This document shows, in pieces, positions 26,759 through 35,761 of a stretch of DNA of 64,000 nt (its first letter is position 1; the number at the start of each line of letters is the position of its first letter). The position numbers and the translations under genes are program-made. Source of the DNA: Vibrio hannami. GTDB lineage: Bacteria > Pseudomonadota > Gammaproteobacteria > Enterobacterales > Vibrionaceae. The stretch is taken from positions 868,001-932,000 of the forward strand of contig NZ_JARQZP010000007.1 in assembly GCF_029589055.1 (NCBI RefSeq). Reading direction: 5' to 3'. The notes under the pieces are model-generated. The model had not been told where the DNA came from. It ran no database searches and worked only from the letters and a program-made list of their open reading frames with translations.

Positions 26759-27787
26759 GTGTTAGACTATTTTTTGCGCAGGATGGCGCTGGTTATTCCT
26801 ACCTTTATTGGCATTACGATACTTATTTTTGCCATCACACGCCTTGTTCCCGGAGGCCCTGTTGAGCGTATTTTGGCTTCTATGCAATTTAATACCGGAG
26901 ATACGGCTGTAGTTTCTACTGATGTAGGAGCTGGTTCTGCACTTTCGGAAGATCAAATTGCTCAGCTAAATGAATTTTATGGCCTCGATAAACCTGTTCT
27001 TGAAGCTTATTGGGAGTGGTTAACTAAGCTAGTGTCTCTGGACTTTGGTGAGTCGACACGTTATTACGAACCAGTGACAGAGATGATAGCGGAAAGGTTG
27101 CCTATCTCTTTGTTTTACGGTGGGATGACTTTCTTTATTGCCTATTTTATTTCAATTCCTCTGGGTTATTTCAAAGCTTTAAAACACGGTTCGGTGTTTG
27201 ATTCTGCATCTTCTGTTCTTATCTTTATTGGATATGCACTTCCGGGATATGTTGTAGGTGTACTTTTAATCACCTGGTTCGCATATAACCTGGAGTGGTT
27301 CCCTATGGGAGGGTTTGTCAGTGATGATTTTGAGGACTACGAAACTCTAGTCGAGCAAGTTAAAGATGTACTTTGGCATGCGGTACTTCCACTTATTTGT
27401 TATCTGATAGGCGACTTTGCCACGTTAACAATGACGATGAAAAACAACCTGATGGAGAACCTCTCCGCCGATTATATCCGTACCGCAATAGCGAAAGGTT
27501 TGCCTTTTAAGCATGCAGTCAGAAAGCACGCCCTGAGAAACAGCCTTATTCCGATTGCGAGCCACTTTGGTAATTCTTTATTGTTCTTTATGACAGGCTC
27601 TTTTTTGATAGAGGTGATTTTTGATATAGATGGTATTGGTCTTTTGGGCTATGAATCGATCGTTGAGCGTGATTATCCCGTAGTAATGGGGATAGTGGCT
27701 ATTAATGCCATGATGTTACTGGTGGGAAATATTTTGTCCGATATCTGTGTGGCACTCGTAGATCCACGCGTTAAGTTTGGGGAGTAA
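26759..27787 (+). CDS. Peptide ABC transporter permease, YejB/DppB-like
   Basis: This 342-residue inner-membrane permease of the dipeptide/oligopeptide/nickel class has about six helices. The opening MLDYFLRRMALVIPTFIGITILIFAITRLVPGGPVE and the coupling loop LSADYIRTAIAKGLPFKHAVRKHALRNSLIP are typical of YejB, the microcin C/peptide importer subunit. The start is GTG with GGGAG upstream. It is the first of five tightly packed genes (two permeases, a binding protein, two ATPases). Confidence 0.86.
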   Translation: MLDYFLRRMALVIPTFIGITILIFAITRLVPGGPVERILASMQFNTGDTAVVSTDVGAGSALSEDQIAQLNEFYGLDKPVLEAYWEWLTKLVSLDFGESTRYYEPVTEMIAERLPISLFYGGMTFFIAYFISIPLGYFKALKHGSVFDSASSVLIFIGYALPGYVVGVLLITWFAYNLEWFPMGGFVSDDFEDYETLVEQVKDVLWHAVLPLICYLIGDFATLTMTMKNNLMENLSADYIRTAIAKGLPFKHAVRKHALRNSLIPIASHFGNSLLFFMTGSFLIEVIFDIDGIGLLGYESIVERDYPVVMGIVAINAMMLLVGNILSDICVALVDPRVKFGE

Positions 27788-27790
27788 TGT

Positions 27791-28834
27791 ATGTTCAATT
27801 TTGACCCCCTTACACAGAAAAAAATACAGCGTTTTAAGCAGATAAAACGAGGGTACTGGTCGTTTATTTTATTGTCGGTGCTGTTACTGCTATCGCTATT
27901 TGCTGAGCTACTGATCAACAGCAAAGCTTTGGTGGTGAAGTATCAGGGTGAGTACACTTTTCCGGTTATTAGCGATGTTATTCCGGGGCAACGCTATGGC
28001 TTGTCTTATCCTAGTGAGACGAACTATCGCCAGTTACAGGAAAAGTTCAGTCAAGAGAACGAAGGTAACTATGTCATTTTACCTCTTGTTCCCTGGAATC
28101 CTTATGAGCAGGATTTTTCCGGTGATTATCCTCCAACATCACCAGATGCAGCAAGCAAGCACTATCTAGGTACCGATGTAATTGGCAGAGATATACTTGC
28201 CAGGCTGGTATACGGTTTCCGTATCGCGATGGGCTTCGCGCTTATTACTATGGTCATATCGTACGCCATTGGTACAGCAGTCGGTTGTGCCATGGGTTTC
28301 TGGGGTGGAAAGTTTGACCTTATTGTTCAGCGACTGATAGAGATTTGGTCTATGGTACCGTTTCTCTATGTCATCATGATTCTGGTATCTATCATTCAGC
28401 CTACTTTCACCCTGTTTGTCGCGATAAACGTACTGTTTGGATGGATGGGAATGACCTGGTACATGAGAACCATGACATATAAAGAGTCAGCACGTGAGTA
28501 CGTGCTGGCAGCAAAGGCCTTAGGTGCCTCTACATCCAGAATCTTGTTTAAACATATATTGCCTAACACCATGGTGATGATTGTTACTCTAGCGCCATTT
28601 ACTATCGCAGGTAATATCACGGCGCTTACCGCGTTGGATTATTTAGGGCTTGGACTTATGCCACCCACACCGAGTTGGGGAGAATTACTTCAGCAAGGCA
28701 AATCAAACCTCGATTCCCCCTGGATTGCGACATCGGTAGTCGCATCTATTGTTTCGGTTCTGGTGATGGTTACCTTTATCGGTGAAGCGGTGAGAGCAGC
28801 GTTTGATCCTAAGAAATTTACTCGTTATAGCTAG
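27791..28834 (+). CDS. Peptide ABC transporter permease, YejE/DppC-like
   Basis: This 347-residue permease is the partner of the upstream YejB-like subunit. It has the YejE-type N-terminal extension: a cytoplasmic RFKQIKRGYWSF stretch, one helix, and a periplasmic segment with LVVKYQGEYTFPVISD and GTDVIGRDILARLVYGFRIA. The core permease domain has the loop REYVLAAKALGASTSRILFKHILPN and ends in VRAAFDPKKF. It starts 3 bases after the upstream stop, with GGGGAG as ribosome site. Confidence 0.88.
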   Translation: MFNFDPLTQKKIQRFKQIKRGYWSFILLSVLLLLSLFAELLINSKALVVKYQGEYTFPVISDVIPGQRYGLSYPSETNYRQLQEKFSQENEGNYVILPLVPWNPYEQDFSGDYPPTSPDAASKHYLGTDVIGRDILARLVYGFRIAMGFALITMVISYAIGTAVGCAMGFWGGKFDLIVQRLIEIWSMVPFLYVIMILVSIIQPTFTLFVAINVLFGWMGMTWYMRTMTYKESAREYVLAAKALGASTSRILFKHILPNTMVMIVTLAPFTIAGNITALTALDYLGLGLMPPTPSWGELLQQGKSNLDSPWIATSVVASIVSVLVMVTFIGEAVRAAFDPKKFTRYS

Positions 28835-28868
28835 AATTATAAGAATAAAACCTGACAAGGAAGTAAGT

Positions 28869-30698
28869 ATGAAACTAAATCGAATTGCTACTGGATTATT
28901 GATATACGGACTCTCTGCCGGGGTTACAGCAAAACAGTTGCCAGATGGACTGGTATGGGAGACCAACTGGAATGAGCCTCTTTTTGCTTCGGAGCAGGCT
29001 AAATTTGGTGGGACATTCAGAACATCGATAATGAGTTACCCTCAGACATTTCGCACTGTAGGGCCTGATGCCAACGGCGCATTCAGGCAGTGGCTGGGTG
29101 ATGTAAATCCAGCTCTGGTTGGTAAACATCCAAACTCAGGCAACTGGATCCCTTCGATTGCTAACGAATGGGCGTTTGGTGACGACAACCGTACAGTTTA
29201 TTACCGCCTAAACCCAGAAGCAAAATGGACCGATGGCGAACCAGTCACGGCGGATGACTTTGTGTTCGTTCTTACCCTTATGCGCTCAAAAGATATTGTC
29301 GCTCCCTGGTATAACACTTACTTCAGTACCGTACTTGAAGACGTGACTAAGTATGATGACCATACAATTTCCGTCACACTAGCTAAACCGAAAGATAAAT
29401 CGGATCTGCTTTACGCGACCAATATGGGGCTCAGACCTAAGCATTTTTATAAACCAGATGTAGATAAAAATGGCGACGGAATCGATGACAACTTCGTACG
29501 CAAATACAACTTTAAAGCAGAGCCTACCACCTGGGCGTACAAGCTAGATAAAACCAAAAAAGGGCGCTCTATCACCTTCAAGCATGTGGGTGAAGATTGG
29601 TGGGGGTACAGCAATAAGTACTATAAAAACCGTTATAACGTAGAAAAGATCAGAATCTCTGTTATTCGCGATAACGATATTGCTAAAAAGCACTTCGAAA
29701 AAGGTGAGCTTGACGCCTTTGCGGTGGTATTGCCTGACTTGTGGCATGAAAAGACCAACGGCAAGGTTTACAAGAATGGCTATATTCACAAGTTTTGGGG
29801 GTTCAACCAACTACCTCAGGGCGCTGGTGGTATGTGGTTGAATACAGCCAAACCTTATCTGGATAATCTTGAATTACGCAAAGGCTTAGGATATGCCACG
29901 GATTTTGATGGCATGATCAAGAATGTTCTGCGTGGCGACTATATGCGCAAACCGAATGGTATGGGGGTAGGGCAGGATGAGTACACCAATACCGGCATAA
30001 AAGCACCAAACTTCGATCCTAAGCTCGCGGTAGAGTATTTTGAAAAAGCTGGCTTCGACATTATCGGCCCAGACGGTATCCGAATGAACAGCAAAGGTGA
30101 CCGACTGAGTTTTGAAATTACCTACGCGGCAAAGCACCACACGCCAAGGCTTTCATATATCAAAGAGCAGGCTAAGCGGGCAGGGTTAGAGTACAACCTG
30201 AAGTTGATTGATGGTTCTTCTGCGTTCAAGTATGTATTGGAGAAAAAACATGATATTTCCTTCCACACCATGGGGAGCGGTGAACAACCGCAGTACTGGG
30301 AATATCTGCATTCATCAAATGCAAACAAGCCACAAACTAACAACTTTACCAACTTCTCTACCCCGGAACTTGATGAGTTAGTGATGTCTTTCCGTCAGGA
30401 ATTCAGTACAGAGCAGAGACAAGTGCTTTCCAGAGAGATTCAGAAAGTTGTTGATGATGCCGCAGTGATAATTCCAGGTTACATGGTTCCTTACACAAGG
30501 GAAGCCTACTGGCGCTGGATGAAGTTTCCTGAGCAACCGATGACAAAGAAAACAGAGTCTCTATTCAGTATTGGTACTCCGTCGGACTTAGGTACTTATT
30601 GGATTGATAAGGACGCAAAAAAAGAAACTAAAGCGGCGATGAAGAAGAAACAGGTCTTTGAGCCAGTGACCATAATAAATGATACCTACAAGTTTTAG
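28869..30698 (+). CDS. Peptide ABC transporter substrate-binding protein (SBP family 5)
   Basis: This 609-residue periplasmic binding protein has a signal peptide (MKLNRIATGLLIYGLSAGVTA) and a family 5 solute-binding body, related to YejA/OppA-type proteins (NEWAFGDDNRTVYYRLNPEAKWTDGEPVTADDFVF is the classic N-lobe signature). The ATG at 28869 has AAGGAAG upstream; a longer frame from 28803 begins in the preceding gene and is unlikely. The binding-protein gene sits third in the operon. The ligand is probably a peptide, which is inference. Confidence 0.86.
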   Translation: MKLNRIATGLLIYGLSAGVTAKQLPDGLVWETNWNEPLFASEQAKFGGTFRTSIMSYPQTFRTVGPDANGAFRQWLGDVNPALVGKHPNSGNWIPSIANEWAFGDDNRTVYYRLNPEAKWTDGEPVTADDFVFVLTLMRSKDIVAPWYNTYFSTVLEDVTKYDDHTISVTLAKPKDKSDLLYATNMGLRPKHFYKPDVDKNGDGIDDNFVRKYNFKAEPTTWAYKLDKTKKGRSITFKHVGEDWWGYSNKYYKNRYNVEKIRISVIRDNDIAKKHFEKGELDAFAVVLPDLWHEKTNGKVYKNGYIHKFWGFNQLPQGAGGMWLNTAKPYLDNLELRKGLGYATDFDGMIKNVLRGDYMRKPNGMGVGQDEYTNTGIKAPNFDPKLAVEYFEKAGFDIIGPDGIRMNSKGDRLSFEITYAAKHHTPRLSYIKEQAKRAGLEYNLKLIDGSSAFKYVLEKKHDISFHTMGSGEQPQYWEYLHSSNANKPQTNNFTNFSTPELDELVMSFRQEFSTEQRQVLSREIQKVVDDAAVIIPGYMVPYTREAYWRWMKFPEQPMTKKTESLFSIGTPSDLGTYWIDKDAKKETKAAMKKKQVFEPVTIINDTYKF

Positions 30699-30708
30699 AG
30701 GTTCTGGC

Positions 30709-31566
30709 GTGAGTGATTCTGATGTAATTTTGCAGGTAACCGATCTTGAAGCGGAATTTTTAACCGATGACGGTGTGATTAAGGTGCTTCACGGGGTGAG
30801 TTTTCCCCTAAGAAAAGGCAGAACCCTGGGCTTAGTGGGCGAATCTGGTTGTGGTAAAAGTGTTACATCCATGTCTATCCTGGGCTTATTACCTCAGCCA
30901 TACGGTAGAGTAACTAACGGGCAGGTTCTATACGATGGTAAGGACCTGCTACAACTGCCAGAGTCTGAAAAATATAAGATTCGCGGTAACCACATCTCCG
31001 TTATATTTCAGGATCCAATGACAGCACTCAATCCGGTACACAGTATTGGCAAGCAGTTGTTAGAAGTTCTTAGTCTGCATAGACCTGATCTTAAAAAGCC
31101 AGAGATGATGAACTATGCTGTTGATATGTTGGCAAAGGTGAAAATTCCTGAACCGGAAAAACGGCTTAGAGAGTACCCACATAACCTATCTGGTGGTATG
31201 AGGCAGAGGGTGATGATTGCCATGGCATTGGCATGCAAACCGGATATCCTTATCTGTGATGAGCCAACGACTGCTCTGGATGTCACCGTTCAGGCATCTA
31301 TTTTGGACTTGATGATTGAACTGCAGGAAGAGACCGGCATGTCGATGATATTTATCACCCATGATCTCGGCGTTGTGGCAGAAATATGTGACGACGTAGC
31401 AGTGATGTACGATGGCAAAATTGTGGAGCATGCCGACGTCTTCGAGCTATTTGACTCTCCCCAACATTCTTATACCAGGCGATTGTTAAAAATGATGCCT
31501 AGCCTGGATACAGAACCTAAGCAGATCATTGATTATGATGTCTATCAACCACAAAAAGGTCTTTAA
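30709..31566 (+). CDS. Peptide ABC transporter ATPase, DppD/OppD-like
   Basis: This 285-residue ATPase has Walker A GESGCGKS, Q-loop IFQDPMTALNP, signature LSGGMRQRV and Walker B LICDEPTTALD. The C-terminal peptide-transporter extension (HSYTRRLLKMMPSL) is present but shorter than in most OppD proteins. The GTG at 30709 has AGAGG upstream; the longer frame from 30679 overlaps the binding-protein gene by 20 bases and is less likely. The stop abuts the next start with no gap. In E. coli Yej the two ATPase halves are fused in YejF; here they are separate proteins. Confidence 0.87.
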   Translation: MSDSDVILQVTDLEAEFLTDDGVIKVLHGVSFPLRKGRTLGLVGESGCGKSVTSMSILGLLPQPYGRVTNGQVLYDGKDLLQLPESEKYKIRGNHISVIFQDPMTALNPVHSIGKQLLEVLSLHRPDLKKPEMMNYAVDMLAKVKIPEPEKRLREYPHNLSGGMRQRVMIAMALACKPDILICDEPTTALDVTVQASILDLMIELQEETGMSMIFITHDLGVVAEICDDVAVMYDGKIVEHADVFELFDSPQHSYTRRLLKMMPSLDTEPKQIIDYDVYQPQKGL

Positions 31567-32379
31567 ATGAGCGAAGTTGTAAGAATCGAAAATTTGAAGC
31601 TTTATTTTACTTCCGGAGGTGGTGTATTTAGGAAGGGGTATACGGTTAAAGCGGTTGACGGTGTTTCGTTTCACGTTAATCGAGGTGAGACTCTTGGGCT
31701 TGTTGGTGAGTCTGGCTGCGGGAAAAGTACTCTTGGCCGGACATTATTAAAGTTATATGAGCCGACAGAAGGGCAAATTTTCTTTGAGGGAAAAGATATT
31801 ACCGAGCTGACGACAAAGGAAATGCGCCCGCTGCGTAAAGAGATGCAAATCATCTTTCAGGATCCGCTTGAGTCGTTAAATCAGCGCCATACTATAGGTA
31901 TGATTCTCGAAGAACCTTTCGAGATACACAATATCGGAACCAAAGCTGAACGAAAGGTATGGGTTACGGAGCTACTTGAAAAAGTTGGTCTGCCTGCTAG
32001 TTCAGTGAACAGATATCCGCATGAGTTTTCTGGTGGGCAGCGACAACGAATCGGGATAGCCCGGGCGATAGCATTAAAGCCAAAGCTATTGATTTGTGAT
32101 GAGTCCGTTTCAGCGCTTGATGTATCGGTACAAGCTCAGATTCTTAACCTTCTATTGAAGCTTCAACAAGAGATGGATTTGGCGATTATCTTTATCTCTC
32201 ATGATTTATCGGTTGTCCGACATGTCTCTGATAGAGTTGCGGTTATGTACTTTGGCAAGATAGTTGAGTATGGAGCCGTTAAAGATATCTACGACCATCC
32301 ACAGGCTGATTACACAAAGACCTTGTTAAAGGCGATACCAGCTACGCATCCAAAGAACAGGCGGCGAAAGCCACAATAA
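31567..32379 (+). CDS. Peptide ABC transporter ATPase, DppF/OppF-like
   Basis: This 270-residue second ATPase of the importer has Walker A GESGCGKST, Q-loop IFQDPLESLNQRH, signature FSGGQRQRIGIARAI and Walker B LICDESVSALDVS (Ser where most have Pro-Thr, as in many DppF). DYTKTLLKAIPATHP is the usual C-terminal motif. The start ATG directly follows the upstream stop codon, showing translational coupling. A hairpin terminator follows. Confidence 0.87.
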   Translation: MSEVVRIENLKLYFTSGGGVFRKGYTVKAVDGVSFHVNRGETLGLVGESGCGKSTLGRTLLKLYEPTEGQIFFEGKDITELTTKEMRPLRKEMQIIFQDPLESLNQRHTIGMILEEPFEIHNIGTKAERKVWVTELLEKVGLPASSVNRYPHEFSGGQRQRIGIARAIALKPKLLICDESVSALDVSVQAQILNLLLKLQQEMDLAIIFISHDLSVVRHVSDRVAVMYFGKIVEYGAVKDIYDHPQADYTKTLLKAIPATHPKNRRRKPQ

Positions 32380-32405
32380 GATAAGAGAGGATAACGTGGG
32401 GAGTA

Positions 32406-32429
32406 TTCCTCCCTCTTGTGAGGGAGGAA
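32406..32429. terminator. Bidirectional hairpin between the peptide operon and the porin gene
   Basis: TTCCTCCCTC and GAGGGAGGAA form a perfect 10-bp stem with loop TTGT between convergent genes. T-runs on either side are weak. Confidence 0.6.
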
Positions 32430-32439
32430 CAGGAAGCTC

Positions 32440-32988
32440 TTAGAACTTGAAGCGAGTGGTGAACATCGCCTGGTTGCCATAAAAGTCTTTGTACTTGTAC
32501 TCAAGGCCTAGAGAGAATAGTTCAGTTGAGTGGAAACGCGCGTAAACAGAGCCAATCACATCGTTGTCATCTTTAATATCAACGTAACCTACTTTACCAC
32601 CCACTTCTAGTTGTGGACCTAACCACTGGCGAACACCAAGGTTCAGTTCCATACCCAGATCGTTGCTAAGGTTGGCATCGTTATCAACGACACGTGCTAG
32701 CATTTCACCAGTTAAATCAGCCCAGTTGTTGATTGGAGCATGGAAACCAAAACCACCAGCAAAGTTGTAATCACCTTCAAACTCAGAGTCGATACGAAGG
32801 ATCGCATGTGCATTTGGGTGGATCGATTTGCTGTACGCTGCACCAAATGTCACAGGGCTGGCACCAATACGTGCTTCAGCATAATCGTAGTTGAAGTTAC
32901 TCATAACCGAAGGGCTATTTGGAGCTGACGCTGCGAAAGCAGAGCTAGATGCAAGCACTAGTCCTGCAACAAGAAGAGTTTTACGCAT
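32440..32988 (-). CDS. YfaZ-like outer-membrane protein
   Basis: This 182-residue protein has a signal peptide (MRKTLLVAGLVLASSSAFA) followed by alternating amphipathic strands and a terminal Phe (TTRFKF), as in small beta-barrel outer-membrane proteins. Strand patterns such as YDYAEARIGASPVTFGAAYSKS and LGLEYKYKDFYGNQAM resemble the YfaZ family, whose function is unknown. A frame from 33096 adds 36 residues that do not look like protein; the ATG at 32988 gives the signal peptide. It is convergent with the peptide ABC operon. Confidence 0.75.
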   Translation of the reverse strand: MRKTLLVAGLVLASSSAFAASAPNSPSVMSNFNYDYAEARIGASPVTFGAAYSKSIHPNAHAILRIDSEFEGDYNFAGGFGFHAPINNWADLTGEMLARVVDNDANLSNDLGMELNLGVRQWLGPQLEVGGKVGYVDIKDDNDVIGSVYARFHSTELFSLGLEYKYKDFYGNQAMFTTRFKF

Positions 32989-33148
32989 AATGAAAGTAAA
33001 CCTATTTCCTAATTTATTTCCCTGGCTACATGAAGATAGCGAGAGCCACTGTAATTCCTTGCCATATAATAATAAATCAACGGCCTGAGTCACCAAAAAT
33101 TTGTCACTATTCTAGTGCCTGGTTCTTTTTTATGCAATCTGAGTGCCA

Positions 33149-33646
33149 TTACTCGCCAAACTGGGTGCGTTTGTCTGCAATCGCGTTGAATATCTTCTCT
33201 GTATCTAAAATTCGTGCCCAGGGCATCAGGTCGTCTTCATTCTGGATAACAAAAGATGTCAGCTGTTCGGTCACGTGAGCGACAAGCTCGTCACCTTTCC
33301 ACGGCTTAGCAATGTAGTAGTCAAGGCTCGCATTGTTCACAGCCTGGATCGTATCTTCAAGATCCGCCTGACCAGTTAAGAGTAGCTTTCTCGCTGCTTT
33401 AGTGTCTTCTTGCTTGTTCAGTTCGATTAGGAAACTGATACCGGTTTCCTGAGGCATAATATGATCGCATAAGATAAGCGCCAGTTTTACGTCATCTTCC
33501 TGGTACTCATCCAACACTTCACGTGCTTCAGCGACGGATTCTGCTCCTTCAATTATGAAGTCATCTTCAAAATCAGACAGATCCTGAACAACGCTATCCA
33601 GTACTTCTCTTTCGTCATCAACGCACAGTATCAAGTATTTATTCAT
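33149..33646 (-). CDS. Stand-alone response-regulator receiver protein
   Basis: This 165-residue protein has an intact receiver domain: acidic pair D10/D11, phosphoacceptor D61 (LILCDHIMP), T91 and K114 (IAKPW). There is no DNA-binding output domain, only a short C-terminal tail (TSFVIQNEDDLMPWARILDTEKIFNAI). It starts 12 bases after the sensor-kinase gene's stop, so the two form an operon and this is the probable phosphate receiver. The tail and receiver are closely similar to the N-terminus of that kinase. Confidence 0.87.
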   Translation of the reverse strand: MNKYLILCVDDEREVLDSVVQDLSDFEDDFIIEGAESVAEAREVLDEYQEDDVKLALILCDHIMPQETGISFLIELNKQEDTKAARKLLLTGQADLEDTIQAVNNASLDYYIAKPWKGDELVAHVTEQLTSFVIQNEDDLMPWARILDTEKIFNAIADKRTQFGE

Positions 33647-33658
33647 GTTGTTTCCTTA

Positions 33659-35605
33659 TCACTGTTGAACCAGAGGATTGCTTTGCTGGAAAGGCAGCCA
33701 AACAATCATCCGAGTGTATTCATCTGGCATGGATTCAACTTCTATCCACCCGCTATGGTGTACAAGTATCTGTTGGCAGACAGACAAGCCAATCCCAAGG
33801 CCAAAGTTGCCTTCTTTTTTTGTCGTAAAGTTCAGTTCGAATATCTTATCGACCTTATCCTGAGGAATTCCATGTCCGTTATCCTCGAAGGTGATTTTGG
33901 CATACAGCATGTCTTCTTTCATTGCCTGATCTGTGGTTATCTTCAGACACCCATTTTCAGGGAATGCATCAATTGCGTTAGAAACAAGGTTTGTCCACAC
34001 TTGCTGAAGCGCATTCGAAAGGCAGAGAATCTGTGGTAGCTGATGATACTCTTTAATAACCTGATGTCTTTTTAGCTTGTTTTCAAATATGACGAGGGTA
34101 TCTTCAATACCTTCATGAATATCCACCACATGCATGACTTCGTCATCTTGCCGCGCATAACCTTTCAGGCTTTTAACCATGTCCGCAATGCGTTTGGCAC
34201 ATACCTGAATAGAACGAAGGGTAGAACCCGCGATATGGTATTTTTCCAGACCAAGAACACTGCCGTTGAGGTCTCCGCTCTCTTTGCCTAACTGCAATAC
34301 TTCATCAAGATCATGGTGAAGATTTAACTGAACAATCTTCTTCGCGAGCTGTTTGTTGCCGATTTCTGAGACGATGGTTTTCGTTTGTTGACGGATTTCT
34401 GACGTCGACATAGGTCGCGACTCCATCGACTCTTTCAAAATACTTGCTCCCAGTTCCTGATGTGACTCTGGAAGAGGGGAGTGAATCAACTCATCAATCT
34501 TGGTGGTCAGGGTTTCAGCTCCACGCAAGATAGCGGCGACAGGGTTATTGAGTTCATGAGCCACACCTGCAACCAGCTGGCCTAGCATGGCCATTTTTTC
34601 TCTTTCGATAAGTTGCTGGTGGGCAGATTCGAGTGATTCATAGGTTTTCTGCAGCTGAATCTTGGTATTAATACTTCGTTGAAGGCGGCGGTTAAAGTGA
34701 CGTAAAAGCAGGTTGGTAAATAGAGGAAGAAGTTCACTATTTGAGCGCATTACCTGTGAGAATACGTCCTTATCCAGCTTGATGACTTTCGTTTTAGTTA
34801 AGGTGATAGCTGTTGAGAATGACACTTCTCCCGTAACGAAGGACATACCACCAACAATGTTGCCTTTTGAGTGACGTACAACTTCTTGCTGTACCCCCAT
34901 ATCATCGAGCTTATATAGCGCGACTTCTCCTTCAACAATAAACCACAAAAACTCATTTGGTTCGTCTTCAACCGTTAACAGGTGATCAGGAGAGTAGGTT
35001 CTAAGCGCTCTTGTTTCGTCTTTCCCCGAAAAGAAATCAATCAGATTGCCAATAAACTGATCCGCCAGATAGGTGTCGCTAAGCTCGTGATAGTCATGAA
35101 TAAAGCCACTTCTAAAGGAGTTTAGCTTGTGCTCGATATGAGCACTCAGGATTCGGGACTGATCAAGAACGGTGCTGTAATGGAGCCAATCGACGTCTTT
35201 CTCGCTAATAATGAAAGAGGTGAGTTCTTTAATCGCCGTATTTAAAACCGCACTTTCTTTCAAAGGGCGAGTTAAACAGTGATCAAGGCGACCTTCATTG
35301 ACTGCCGCAAGAATAGCCTCTAGATCGTTACCATCACTAATGAGTACTTTGCGCGCGTTTTGAGTATGTGGTGATTGCTCCAGGTGAATCAGGAAATCGG
35401 ACCCGTTAAATGCCTCTGATGATGTCGCTATAGCCATCGCAACAGTTTGCTTCTGCTCTTGCAGATACTCTATGGTCTGTTCAGCTTCTTCTGGTGAGTC
35501 GATACAATAAATATCAAAGTGCGAAGCGAGTGATGCCAGCTCTGTTCTCAGTAGATCGACAGATACCGGGTCATTGTCAAGATAGAGCAGTACAAATGGG
35601 TTCAC
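33659..35605 (-). CDS. Sensor histidine kinase with pseudo-receiver and cNMP-binding domains
   Basis: This 648-residue cytoplasmic kinase has no membrane helices. Domains in order: an N-terminal receiver-like domain (1-125) in which the phosphoacceptor Asp is replaced (AIATSSEAF, T61) and the Lys is Arg; a cyclic-nucleotide-binding-like domain (about 180-310); a coiled linker; HisKA with H350 (GVAHELNNPVAAI); a long insert; and HATPase_c with N-box QVWTNLVSNAIDAF, DNGHGIP and GLGIGLSV. It is the first gene of the two-gene unit. The ligand is unknown. Confidence 0.87.
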   Translation of the reverse strand: MNPFVLLYLDNDPVSVDLLRTELASLASHFDIYCIDSPEEAEQTIEYLQEQKQTVAMAIATSSEAFNGSDFLIHLEQSPHTQNARKVLISDGNDLEAILAAVNEGRLDHCLTRPLKESAVLNTAIKELTSFIISEKDVDWLHYSTVLDQSRILSAHIEHKLNSFRSGFIHDYHELSDTYLADQFIGNLIDFFSGKDETRALRTYSPDHLLTVEDEPNEFLWFIVEGEVALYKLDDMGVQQEVVRHSKGNIVGGMSFVTGEVSFSTAITLTKTKVIKLDKDVFSQVMRSNSELLPLFTNLLLRHFNRRLQRSINTKIQLQKTYESLESAHQQLIEREKMAMLGQLVAGVAHELNNPVAAILRGAETLTTKIDELIHSPLPESHQELGASILKESMESRPMSTSEIRQQTKTIVSEIGNKQLAKKIVQLNLHHDLDEVLQLGKESGDLNGSVLGLEKYHIAGSTLRSIQVCAKRIADMVKSLKGYARQDDEVMHVVDIHEGIEDTLVIFENKLKRHQVIKEYHQLPQILCLSNALQQVWTNLVSNAIDAFPENGCLKITTDQAMKEDMLYAKITFEDNGHGIPQDKVDKIFELNFTTKKEGNFGLGIGLSVCQQILVHHSGWIEVESMPDEYTRMIVWLPFQQSNPLVQQ

Positions 35606-35761
35606 AGTAACCTCATAACAGTCAAAAGACCTTAACTACTGTATCAAGTTTCCAGAAGGCGGGATGAGAGGTGAGTAAAAGAATCAAACATATATATGGT
35701 TTTATCTTTCAGGTACATAGGCTAGACTTTACTGAATTTCGGCATATCGAAAAGTGAGATC

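Noticed and set aside
33149..33646. DNA-binding response regulator
   Set aside because: The protein ends about 40 residues after the receiver domain, too short for a helix-turn-helix output domain.
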